Source: Dirofilaria immitis
Taxonomy: Eukaryota; Nematoda; Chromadorea; Rhabditida; Onchocercidae
DNA length: 64,000 nt
Assembly: GCA_024305405.1 (NCBI GenBank)
Contig: JAKNDB010000041.1
Span: 1 to 64,000, forward strand
Reading direction: 5' to 3'
The notes under the pieces are model-generated. The model searched no databases, was not told the origin of the DNA, and saw only the letters and a program-made list of their open reading frames with translations. The position numbers and the translations under genes were made by a program. Positions 52,901-64,000 of the stretch are shown here, piece by piece (the first letter of the stretch is position 1; every line of letters starts with the position of its first letter).

Positions 52901-55900
52901 GAGATAAAGAATAAGAAATTTAATGAATGATTGGCCTGATTGTTAAGACTGTATTTCTATTGGTAATACCTAACATGAAAACTAAGTGGCTATTATTTGC
53001 CTAGTCATTTTTGGATTGATGAGAAAAGAATATAATTTCTGATGATCTTTCATACTTTAATTTTTCGATTAAAGTAAGAAGGAAGAGATCTTGCAATCAA
53101 TTAAATCTTACAACTTTCAAGCGACGAATTTATCTTTTGAAGAATTTACTTTATCATCCTCATAGAAATTATTGTAAAAAAAATTAAATATTAAATGATT
53201 GCATCGTTGATCGTAATGTATCAAAAAATAATGGAATCATATAATATTTAAAAACGATTGAAATGAAATAAATTTTATTTATCAAATTTAATTTCACGAA
53301 ATGCCTATTTTCTTAGCACTTCAATGAAAATGACTGTAAAGATTTCTCGAGATTTTTAACATTTTATAAAAATTAATATAATAAGTGAAATTTTTAGCAA
53401 TTACAGGTTTGTTTATTTACAATTGTATTTAATAATTTTTTATTTCAAAGAAATATGATTCATTTTGCTTATGTAAAAAAGTTTAAAGCATTTCGGATTT
53501 TATCGATTCATTTCTATCATTGAATTTAATAAAACCTATTGTTACCTATTAATCGTATTTGAAATAGGTAATTTTAATTTACTGATATATTTGATAAAAT
53601 CCTTATAGATAATTATGAGATTATTTTTTTAAAGCATAAAAAAATAGCTAAGAAATTATCAAGAAATTCCATCATATTCATCTTTCTCAAGGTTAAGAAA
53701 AGAACTTAATCCAAATTACTGGAATCTTTTGATAGTGACCAGTGACCATGGTCATTATCAAGGTCTTTTTCTGTTTCTTGGATAATATCATAATCGCCTT
53801 AGAAATTTTATCATTACTTACTTTATGCGACTAAGCTTTTTCAAAGAAGGAAACAAAAGGATCTATCAATAAAAATGCGTATTTTATGAAGAAATAAGTT
53901 CTGCAGGCAGATTCTTTCATCTGCACCTATGCAAGATTTTTGATCATAAAAATGTAACAACAAAAACTTGCACCATCATAATTTTGTGAATAGCATATTT
54001 GGGGAGATTTTGAATCCGCCATTAAACAACATAATATTGCGAACATCTTTTGGCTTCTTTTCTTTTTTAAGCTGACGTATTTGCGAGCCATCAAGTGTAG
54101 CGAATTAACTTTTTATTCCGTAATGGCTAATCATTATTATTTCATATTAATGTGAATACCTTCTTCGCAGACAACGATCTTTTAAATGATCATCAATTAC
54201 AAAAATCTGAAGTGTCGCCAAATTTAAAAAGACAATCTTTATTGTACAATAACTTAATTAGCCAAAGTTATTCTAGTTTTTCATTTTTTTTCCAAAAGTT
54301 AGGAAATCAATGAATGTAATTATGCTTTGCAAATGATTTGAATCATTCGAATCAACAGTTAATTAATTCGAATACATTTTGAATTAACGAATTATAATAA
54401 ATCTTAAATTTTTGAAATTTCAAATTTTGTCTAATTATTTTATTTATTTCAAAATATCATTATATGCAATATGCTTTAAAATTTTATTTCCTTATATAAT
54501 TTTCATATGTAATAATATGTGATAATAATCTTATAACTAATAATAATTAATGATAATAATCATATTTTATAGTTATGAATTAGATTTTTTTGTAGTTTCA
54601 AATTTTGATGTTTTCAGTTATGCTCCGCAAACACCGTTCGGTATTGGAGCAAGTGGTAGTTATTATCAACCTCCGATGGCTTTTGTTAGTAGTGGAGGCC
54701 CACCTCCTTCTTATGGTACTTCAACTTTTTGCCTTTTTTTTGTTCGTTTTTTCTTTTGCTGAAATAATTTATAAATTTAGTACAAGAAGAGAAATATATG
54801 AAAGATTATTTTGATAAAAATTTAAGTGAAATTTGTTTATTAATTTATTCAATGCATAGAAAAAACTAATCATCCATTTGAAATATATTAAAATAAATTG
54901 TTTTTTAACATATTTGTAAACAATAAAAATAAGTCATTTAAATTGAAAATAAAAAAAGAAAAATGATAAATTTCTCTATGAATTTTTAATTTATCTTTCA
55001 TATTATTTATAATTTTAATTATAAAACATTGATATAACTATTAATGATAAATTAACTTTTAATTGTTATAAAATTTGATAAATACAATATTTCGTAGTTA
55101 AAATTATAAATAATATAAAGGATAAATTAAAAAATTTTATTGAAAAATAAATATATCGAATATAATAGTAATTATTATAGTAGTTTTTTTGAATTGTAAT
55201 GATTGTGAATAGATTTTTATTTTGCTCGAATCACGAAAATATAAAATAATTGAAAGAGGAAAAAAGAAAACGTAAATAAATTTTTCTTTAAATACAACTA
55301 ACATTCAGTTTGTTTATCTAATTAAAATAATCAAACCTATCATATACAAACATATTTTTTCGTAAAATTTTTATACACCAATAAATCATTTCAATGATTA
55401 TAAAAATATTCAATTGAAAATTTTATCAAAACAAAGGAAACTATTCCACTGATAAGAATTTCAATGTCTGGAAGAATTGTACAATCGTAATTTTGATGAT
55501 AGTAATAATTCTAGTAATACTAAAATTAGAAATTTATTATCACAAATTATGATTTTATTGATATTACTGATTAAAGAATATTATATTAATAATGAATTGC
55601 TTAAGCAAAAACATGCGATATTTCAGATTTTTTTTTTTAGAGAATTAATGAACATTTTTGATTGTTGAAAATAAAAATAACGAGAACTTTTTTTTGCATC
55701 GACTATACTCACAATTTTATTCATACGAAATAAACTTGTTTAGTTGAAATTTTAGGAAACAAATCTTTTTTTCTGATTTATAATATTATATTTTAAAATT
55801 GAGGGTTTTCTTTTTTTTGATTTAAAAAAAAAGAAAAGTCTCAGAAAATAATTGTTTTTGAAATGAACAAAACTTCAATTTTAAAAAATAATCATAGGAA

Positions 55901-58706
55901 GCGGTGGATTGCATCAAAATCCTCAAAATATTCCTCAAAATATCGCTGCTCCCTATTCAAGTAAGTTATACTTAAGAATTTCTTATTATCAGTCAAATAG
56001 CAAGTATTTATGATTTTTGTTAGAAATTATAATTTCTAACTTCTTAATCAATATTTTAGAAATTTTTTAATTTTTTTTACTTCCCAATATTTTAAATATA
56101 TAGCAAAATTTTCATATATCAGTAATATTTAATGATAATTTTAGGTGTAGGCATAGGAGTAAATAGTGGTAGTTTCTATCCAGGTAAGTTATGCTTGATA
56201 ATTTCTCATTATCAATCGAATAACAAATATTTACGATTTTTAATAAAAGCTCTAATTTCAATTTATTTTTAATTTCATGAAAAAACTTTTTTTAAAATAT
56301 TTTCAGTTTTCGTTTTTTTGTTTTCAATTTTTTCTCAAAGAAATAGCATGAAATTTTATATATCAGTATATTCAATGATAATTTTAGATGGAAACAAAGA
56401 AACAAATATTGGATTCGGTGGTGATGGAGAGATTGTTAATCTTACACCTCCTCCGATAAATGTTCCTCCTCAGCCACCATCACAACAATCATTAGAAGAT
56501 CAATCTGGTTATGATCAAAAAATGATAGAAACGGAAATGATGAAATTGACACCTCATGCTACTGAAATGTCACTAAGTGAAATTTAATGAATTATTAATT
56601 TTTAATTATTTAAAATTTAATGAATAGCTTTACGAGAATTAACAAAGTTCATAAATCAAGAAAAAGATTACCATAGTTTTTTTTCTGAAAATTGATTTAT
56701 TAACAAAAATAGGTGTAAATTAAATCTTCTTCATGCACTTACAAAATGATTAGAAAATATTATGAAAATGCTTTTCTCACAACTTGAAATCTATCAAATA
56801 TTTAAGAATTTTAGTTGCAATTATTAAAATATACGAATATAGAAATAGCTGATAATCCATATTTCTAAATGATTTATTATCTCCCATTTAAATTTGATTT
56901 TTAGCTATTTTAGTATTTGATTTTTATATCGTTTATTTTCGAATTATTTATTGAGTTTAGGAAAAACCAAAAATTAATAAAATCATTATTAATGAATACT
57001 AAAATTTTTCTTATATTCAATTTATAACACTATTAAAGTGATAAATTTTGAATATTACTCAATCTTTAATTCGAGTATTTAAATGTTTAATATCTTTATT
57101 GGATTACTGTATCAAAAGAATAAAATTTAATAAGTAATAATAAAATTTCTGTTACTAAATAAATTTTTTTCATAATGAAAGCATCAATTTTAAGTAAATC
57201 AGATTCAGAATCTGAATATGAAAGCATTAATTTTAGGTAAGCCAGATTCAATACCTGAATTATATAAACAATCAGAAAGTGTAGATGATGCTTATGCAAA
57301 AATTGTTGCCGATCATGAAGTTGGACAACAGCAAAAACAACAACAATCATATGCCGAAATTAGCACTGCTGAAAAAGTCATGCTAAAACTGATATAATCG
57401 ATTATGGTGGTGGAGCAATACCTGTTGTCAACGAAACACAATCACAACAGGTGAAATTCGAGCAGCCCGGACCAGAAACTTCATATGGTGGTGGAGCAGT
57501 ACCTGCTGTCAACGAAGCACAATCACAACAAGTGAAATTCGAGCAGCCTGGACCGGAAACTGCATATGGTGGTGGTGCAGTATCTGCTATCGGCGGAACG
57601 CAACATGAATCTGAAGCTGTATATGGTGGTGGAGCAGTATCTGCTATCAGTGGAACGCAACATGGATCTGAAGCTGCATATGGTGATGGAGCAGTACCTG
57701 CTGCCATCAGAGTGCAACCTGGACCTGAAGCTGCATATGGTGGTGGAGCAGTATCTGCTATCAGCGAAGTGCAACCTGGACCTGAAGTTTCATATGGTGG
57801 TGAAGCAGTACGTGCTAAGAGCGAAGTGCAACCTGGACCTGGAGCTGCATACAGTGGTGAAGTAGTAACTACCAAAAGTAATATCGCTTATCAAGGTGAC
57901 ACTTCCACAAAAAAATCAGATATTGGCATAGCATCAGCCACCTCGGTAACTATTCGATTATCTGAGCTCAAATAACTGATAAATTATAAATTAGATATAC
58001 CTATTGTAATAGCATTTAATTCGAAATGATTACTAGTACAATAAATATATTTAATAAAATTTTATCATGTGAATTTAAATAAGCATAAATTATTTATTTA
58101 TATCATCTTCTATTGAATATGTAATGATTAAATTGATAATTAAATGTTTCAGGAATCATTAAAAACAGAAATTAGCTACGATGGTCAAGAGGGAAATGTT
58201 GTTATCGAGTCGAGAAATATTGAAATGGGTGATTCTGCATGTAATGATCCAATGTTAAAAGTTATCATTGAGGTATACTTTAATTTCTAATCTTCCATTT
58301 CTTAGTATCATTTTTATATAAATAATATAATTAAGTCTTGGATTTTTAATTTAGTTTAAATTTGAATATATTTTAAAATTTTTTATAAAAAATTAGTTTA
58401 ATTAGTAATTTCAATTATTTCAAGCATTGGTTAAATTTTTTTTTATGAAACAATCATTAAACTAATCAATCTTTATTCTTCGATTGAAATTAATTAATTA
58501 AAATTAATTAATTGCAGTCAACATTAAACGAACATCGTGATAATTTGGATGCAGCACGAAGCATTGAAAGTAAAGCATCAAAACATTTCGGCGGTCGATT
58601 TAATTCAATTGTTTCTGATTCAGAATTTGCATATGTAAATTGGTACGGTAAACGTAATTGTCAATTGCAAATTAATGGAAGGCATTCATTAACATGGGAG
58701 GATTAA
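49931..58706 (+). CDS. secreted ground-like domain protein with YGGG repeats
   Basis: Ground-like proteins are nematode-specific, hedgehog-related secreted proteins, often made by epidermal cells. Exons: 49931-50130, 54618-54715, 55898-55960, 56145-56183, 56388-56576, 57237-57945, 58153-58272, 58518-58706 (TAA at 58704), with consistent phases. A signal-peptide-like stretch (ATQLALQLMIEFIIILRP) is followed by a Cys-rich GGGCCPP segment, Gly/Pro/Ser/Tyr-rich exons, a repeat exon (YGGGAV units) and the C-terminal domain SACNDPMLKVIIE, DAARSIESKASKHFGGRF, SEFAYVNWYGKRNCQLQ. The frame breaks once, at the A run 57372-57376; adding one A continues into KSHAKTDIIDYGGG. The exact signal-peptide start could be the internal ATG at residue 19. 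I infer a cuticle or extracellular-matrix role from family and composition only. Confidence 0.8.
57177..57260 (+). repeat. duplicated splice-acceptor segment in the ground-like gene
   Basis: GAAAGCATCAATTTTAAGTA (from 57177) is repeated as GAAAGCATTAATTTTAGGTA (from 57220), followed in both by a CAGATTCA..CCTGAA or TCTGAA block. The downstream copy carries the acceptor used for exon 57237; the upstream copy has TTTTAAG in its place. Confidence 0.8.
57400..57870 (+). repeat. coding repeats of 19-28 residues, YGGGAV type
   Basis: About eight units begin (S/A/V)YGGGAV and end in QPGPE(T/A)(S/A) or SEAA. Early units are longer and contain QSQQVKFEQPGPE; later ones are about 60 bp. Antisense frames across the repeat are shadows. 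Confidence 0.92.
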
Positions 58707-60087
58707 AAATATATATATATATATCTTCATCATAATAAAAGAAATTTTTATCAAATGATAAGTGAATGAATGATAAATAATTTTTTTCCGTACTAAAATA
58801 TTCTATTTTAAAATTCAAATTTTAGATACAAATCAATTGAAGTTAAAAAAATGGCTTAGTTTGGCTTAATATTTTAAAATAATAGCCTAGCCAAAATAAA
58901 TGAAACAGTTTTCTCTAATTAATTGAATCTAAGCAATTACGATGATAATTAATGATTATTTATGATGAATTTATATTTGAATGCTTTTTTCTTTTTGTAT
59001 CCATTAATTTTTATTTTTATTGTAACAATAAGTTAACGATCTATTTGTACTATTTGTACAATTTGTAATTAATTTTGAATTATTAAGTATTTCAGTAAAA
59101 TTATTTCCTATTTTTGCTCATCAATGATGTTATTATGATTGTTTTTGTTATATTTTTCTTTTTTTTTTTCATCATCTCTACATATTTAAATTAGGTATCT
59201 TTTTTTTTTTTTTTTTGGTAAAGTAATCAAATTAGGTTAATAGATTCTTTTCCTATATAAATAGATTATTATTCGAGAATACATCAAAATGTAATGTAAT
59301 GATATGAGAGATTTTTTTGATACATTTTTCCAATAATTCATTAATTGATTTCGAATTTAAAAAAAAAATCAAAATTATATTATTTAATTCATCCTATTTG
59401 ATTATTAATGTTTATTTATGGAAAAAATTTATTAAATCTTTGAATTGTATGCAAATTTTTTTAATTGATTAAAAATTCGAACCAACAAATTGTTTATTTT
59501 ATTTTTTTTTTTTGTAATTAATTAATGCAATTCTATTTGCTATTTGATATGAATTATAAATTATATAATTAACTAAAAGATATATTGCAAGCAATTTTAA
59601 TTTTAATTATTATTTAATTCTATCAAATGGTTCGTATTTTATTTTTAATCAATTATTATTATTAATATTTGATTTTATGAAATGGTTTATATTTTAATTT
59701 GAAAAGAAAAAATGTTGCAAAAGAAAGAAAAAAAAATTTCCAAAATAAGTGCTCAAAGTTATAATTCTTTGCTATATCATATTATCCAATAATAATAAAT
59801 GATATCAACAATATATGATAATAAACAATTGAATAATTCATTTGATTTAAAAAAAAAAAAGAAAAGAACTGCCAATTTATGAAATAAATTATTGAATAGA
59901 AAAAAAAAGATTTTTTTCAAAAATTTAGATGACAAAGCTATTCGTCTTACTTTAACTAATTGTTTATAAAATTTTTCAATCGTTTTTTTTATCAATTAAT
60001 TGATGCAAAAATTATTATTATTATCAAATATGATATTATTCAATGCAAATTTTTCTTTTTAACTTTTTCTCTTCAAATATCAAAAAT

Positions 60088-60322
60088 TGATAGGTCAAAA
60101 TGAGGTGGTCATCCACAACTATAACATTAACCTTTTCTTGTTCATCAAAAAATTTTTCGTCCTGTGAAATGATAGATTAAAATGGAGTCATGCATACTAT
60201 AACATTAATCTTTTTTGTTCATCCAAAAGTTTTCTTTCGATGAAATGAAAGGTTAAAATGGGGTCATCCATATACCATAACATTAGCTTTTCTTTTCGTT
60301 CGTCAAAAAATTTCTATTCCAT
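60088..60322. repeat. 77-82 bp tandem repeat, three copies
   Basis: The GGTTAAAATGGGGTCATCCA-like start recurs at 60090, 60172 and 60249, followed by ATAACATTAA and TTCATC..AAA blocks. Confidence 0.9.
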
Positions 60323-61299
60323 TTTTACAAAAAAATAAATATTTTTTGGATTCAAAAAAAAATTCCTCCGAATTTTAAATACATAAAATAAAATTTTAAT
60401 TTTTTCCTTTTATAAAAGAAAACTTTTAATTTTGATCATTTTCAAGTAAACTTTTCAAAAGATTTGACGAGAATTCAAATCTTTAATATATATATTTTGA
60501 ATTTAATTTATTGGTACTTTTCCATTAGAGTTATAAATAAAAATATTGCATAAATAAAATTTATGAATTAATCATCAAAAAGTTAATCTGATCAATTCGA
60601 AATTAATCCATCCATCATTTCAACAAATCTTTCACTTAAATGATATTTATATACCATTTCCCATTTCTGGTTTTTCCATTCTCAAAAATATTTGATTTCA
60701 TTTTAAACTTATTATTTATTGGAAATTAGGACGTTAACTCTATGAAATTTATTTGTTTGCAAATTTTTATAAACAAAATTATTCCTATTGAAATTTGACA
60801 AAAAAAATGCGAAAGGAATTTATTTAAAAAAAAAAAAATTTTGAAAAAATAACGGATCAATTGAGAAATTAAAAATAAAATTGCAACCGAACACTTATTC
60901 GTAATTTTTGTTCAAAATATAATTTTGTTATAATTAAAAACAAATAATCAAAATTTTTTAATAATGGATAGAAATTAAAAATTAATTTTATTAAAATTTT
61001 TTTGATTAAAATTAATTTCTTCAATTGATGAAATGATAAAATAATTTTATTTATTTAACAAAATTAATCATTTAACAATCAATACTTATAATTATAAATA
61101 GACAATAAATTAATAAATATATATTTCAATAAAATTATATCTTTTCCTATGCGATATGATGAACGATAGAATAGTATCAAATGATAAGGCAATGATAATT
61201 TTAGAGAAAGAAATTCTATTCACATCTTCAATTTTTACCTAATTCATTTTAAATGCTAATAATTCTTATGTTTCAATTATAATTCATTTAAAACATACC

Positions 61300-61416
61300 A
61301 CATATCATTTATCAAATATTGTTATCATTTGTATTATGATATTTCAAATTTGGAAAACATATCATTTATCAAATACTGTTATCATTTATGTTATGGTATT
61401 TCAAATTTGGAAAAAG
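61300..61416. repeat. 57-bp tandem duplication
   Basis: CATATCATTTATCAAATA then TGTTATCATTT and ATTTCAAATTTGGAAAA occurs twice in a row. Confidence 0.93.
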
Positions 61417-61692
61417 AACAACTAAGGTAAATTTTTTTCAAATAAAATTTGCATATCTCATTTTTACAATTTTATTAGGCATACAATGTGGGCAAATTGT
61501 TTGTTTACATCCTTTCTTTTTTTTTTAAGTAAACAATATAAATATATCGAAAAAAAAATAGAATGAATTATTTCAAGATGACTATCTCTTCTTTTATTTA
61601 TTTCAGGTTTTTGAAAAGCAAAAATTTTTTTTTTTAAATTCTCATTCCTCTTTTTTTTGAAGTATAATAAATAAAATGAATTGTTGATGATA

Positions 61693-61694
61693 AC

Positions 61695-61758
<64 letters not shown>

Positions 61759-61759
61759 G
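61693..61759. repeat. (TAA)n microsatellite
   Basis: About 22 uninterrupted TAA triplets. Confidence 0.96.
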
Positions 61760-61954
61760 AAAGTAAGAAATAAACGATTAATTGTATGAGAAAATGATTT
61801 ATTAAAATAAATTTTAATTTTATTATGTTCGTTTTAAATTGTATAAAAATGAAAAAAAAAATGTAGTAATGAATGTTCGGTCAATCATTTCTATATATTT
61901 CTTTTTTTTCTCAAAGCTATAATCAAAATTTTTAAAATAAAAAAACTTGTTCAT

Positions 61955-62165
61955 GCCGATTAATCCCGATCAACAGAGTGTCGATTAATCTTGATCAATA
62001 GAATGTCGATTAATCTTGATCAATGGAATGTCGATTAATCTTGATCAACAGAAGAATGTCATTATTAATCTTGTTCAGTAAAAGCTTGATCTTGATCGAT
62101 AGAATGTCGATTAATCTTGTTCAACAGAATGTCCATTAATCTTGGTCAGTAAAAGCTTGAAAGCG
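61955..62165. repeat. 28-bp tandem repeat, about 7 units
   Basis: GTCGATTAATCTTGATCAA then (C/T)(A/G)GAAT repeats with period about 28. Two units are altered by inserts containing GTAAAAGCTTGA. Confidence 0.92.
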
Positions 62166-63018
62166 AGAAAAAGCGTAGCTACGTCATTTAGACGTTAAAA
62201 GTGAATAATAATGAATAAACTGGTTGTATGAATATTATTCGATTCATATTCTACTGATTATTTTTTTCTTCTTTGAATTAACATCAAATACAATTTATCT
62301 GATTAATTTGGGAGAAAAAAAAAAGACAAATTTCAAATTTAACGCATTATAAATCGATTCGATCGATCATAACCTAACCTTATTATCTCGATATACTGAA
62401 AATGTGTAAGCGTATCAGATCTAATGTAAACATTGGAAAGATATGTGTATATCAGGCGTAATATAGGAAAGAGATGGAAATGTGGTTGAATCAAATACTA
62501 ATTGCTAATTAAATTTAATTATAGAAATTGATAAAAATAAAATTGAATTAAATACCTATCGACGCTACTACTTGCTGTATCATAAATTGATAAGTGATAA
62601 TGATAAGCATTATCACAATTTTATATTCATGCAAAATGATAAAAAATATGAAATATTGAATATATTAATATTAGTTACTTAATTTTACTATTTAGTATTC
62701 CTGTATTATTAATATATACATGGTGATATAATTAAAAAATATGCATATTTTGCTAATAATTTTCGAGCTTTTTTATGACAGATAAATTTATCCTAATAAT
62801 TTTATACGGGACTTAATTAATAGATTAATTAATTAAAAATAAATTGATGCTAAAAGCATTTTTTTACTTGAGAAAGAAAGAAGCAGAAAAATTTTCAAAT
62901 TTGAAAAAAATTCTCGAGAATTGTTAGAGCGTAATGTTATTTGATAATATTGATAGTAATTTTTATTCATTATAAATATTGAGCAATTTAGAATAATATC
63001 ATGAATAGCAAGATGTTA

Positions 63019-63763
63019 TTATGATCGTAAACTTTTAGCAATTCTAAGCAAAGCATTTCGATGTGTCACATCGATGATACCAATATCAATGAGATCATTG
63101 TTTGTTAAGGCCAAGAATGTTCCTTTATCAACTTCTTCATCTTTTAGCAAATTAATATATTTGCCTAGGCCTTCTTCGTTTAGCTTTTCCCATATCAAAT
63201 CTGCAAATGCAATAAAATTTAACAAATTTCATCAAATATCGTATTAATCTCACCTTCATAGCAATATAGCATTTGAATGTAAAAAATATTGTTGCTCTGA
63301 TAATGATCTGATAATATGCTGATCGTTGACCTTTAGTAACTTTTAATTTTTCAAATTCTTTTATAGCATATGAATATTTGCAAAAAAATAATCAAATCTT
63401 TTTATTTGGGAAGATTATAATTAAGTAAACAAATGAATTTATGAAAGAGAAATAACTAAAATCAAATGCTTAAATTTAAAACTTATAATATTTAATTGTT
63501 AATATTCAATTATTAGTATTCAATTTTTTTCGACAAAACTAAATTATTGATAATTTATTGATCTTATCAAATTTCAATAAATGATTGAAATTTTCTTACC
63601 TTCGGTAACTTTTTGTCTTCTCCGATCATGATATGCATTATCATAGGTAGCAGCTTTTGTTGTTGATATATTACTTAACTTTCGTTTCATCCTATTCATA
63701 TGATTATCATTATTAAATGAACATCGCCAAACAAGAGCATCGAGTGTTGGCGTAGAAGCGCTT
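63019..63763 (-). CDS. SAM-domain protein, last two exons
   Basis: Minus-strand exons 63600-63763 and 63019-63200 (stop TAA at 63019-63021) join in phase (E then D across the junction). The upstream exon is bounded by an acceptor (ACAG at 63764-63767), so the gene continues beyond the window. Its 54 codons are basic and Ser/Thr/Asn-rich (RMKRKLSNISTTKAATYDNA). The last exon is a sterile alpha motif: LIWEKLNEEGLGKYINLLKD, then EEVDKGTFLALTNNDLIDIG, then HRNALLRIAKSLRS at the very C-terminus. A C-terminal SAM domain of this form occurs in ankyrin/SAM and Bicaudal-C-like proteins, but nothing here separates these families. An interaction or polymerisation role is inference. Confidence 0.78.
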
Positions 63764-63839
63764 CTGTCGATTATTTTACAGTAGAAAATAGATGTTGATA
63801 ATAAGTAAGCGTAAAATTACGTGAGATTAAAATGAAATC

Positions 63840-63940
63840 ATATTAAAACATATGATAAGCATAAAAATATGCCAGATTATATGATAAACTTAAAATCCAT
63901 CAGATCATATGATAAACATAAAGATCATATGATAAGCGTT
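63840..63940. repeat. degenerate ATATGATAA(A/G)C repeat
   Basis: CATATGATAAGCATAAA and variants recur four times at 23-33 bp spacing, in the intron upstream of the SAM gene's penultimate exon. Confidence 0.75.
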
Positions 63941-64000
63941 AAATTAGAAATATTGATAATATTAATATTTTAAGAAATTATTATCAAATATTATTTCTAC

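Larger units (their letters stand above)
58707..63018. other. intergenic, ground-like gene to SAM gene
   Basis: The 4.3-kb interval lies between two convergent genes. It is AT-rich with three tandem repeat families and a TAA microsatellite. No coding region is supported; the minus-strand frame at 59777-59995 is Lys/Phe-rich low complexity. Confidence 0.65.

Noticed and set aside
57402..57875. 157-residue antisense frame and other frames across the ground-like repeat
   Set aside because: The plus frame continues exon phase on both sides and matches the family; the others are shadows of the repeat.

Overview
The window is nuclear DNA of a nematode. The ground-like protein gene at 49931-58706 belongs to a family known only from nematodes, most introns end in TTTTCAG or TTTTAG, and the other proteins (tensin, ARL13, prohibitin-1, eIF2-alpha, RPL27A, RPLP1) are ordinary metazoan genes. 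The very AT-rich, repeat-filled long introns suggest a spirurid/filarial-type parasite, but this is inference and the species cannot be named from the sequence.

Layout. 1-25746 (+): the 3' part of a tensin gene, about 20 exons ending in SH2 and PTB domains; its 5' part lies before the window. 28694-32000 (+): an ARL13-type ciliary small GTPase. 32731-34609 (-): the ribosomal protein genes RPLP1 and RPL27A. 36027-38602 (+): prohibitin-1. 39316-41681 (+): eIF2-alpha with its regulatory serine. 41682-49930: a long gene desert. 49931-58706 (+): a secreted ground-like protein with YGGG repeats. 63019-63763 (-): the last two exons of a SAM-domain protein that continues past the window. From about 32 to 42 kb the DNA is compact, with short introns and little simple repeat. 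Both flanks are repeat-rich and more AT-rich.

The genes do not form one pathway. The compact block holds translation genes (RPLP1, RPL27A, eIF2-alpha) and a mitochondrial chaperone-like scaffold (PHB-1). The flanking genes serve adhesion (tensin), cilia (ARL13) and extracellular secretion (ground-like).

The strongest structural observation is that otherwise well conserved exons are broken by single missing bases, about 14 times, nearly always in A or T runs, and always in the same direction. This points to homopolymer-length errors in the assembly rather than dead genes, and it explains why several proteins appear split. The second theme is many tandem repeat families of 17 to 138 bp, several containing perfect palindromes or hairpins, plus two foldback elements. 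I found no convincing undescribed biological system; the repeat families and the divergent ground-like protein are the best leads.
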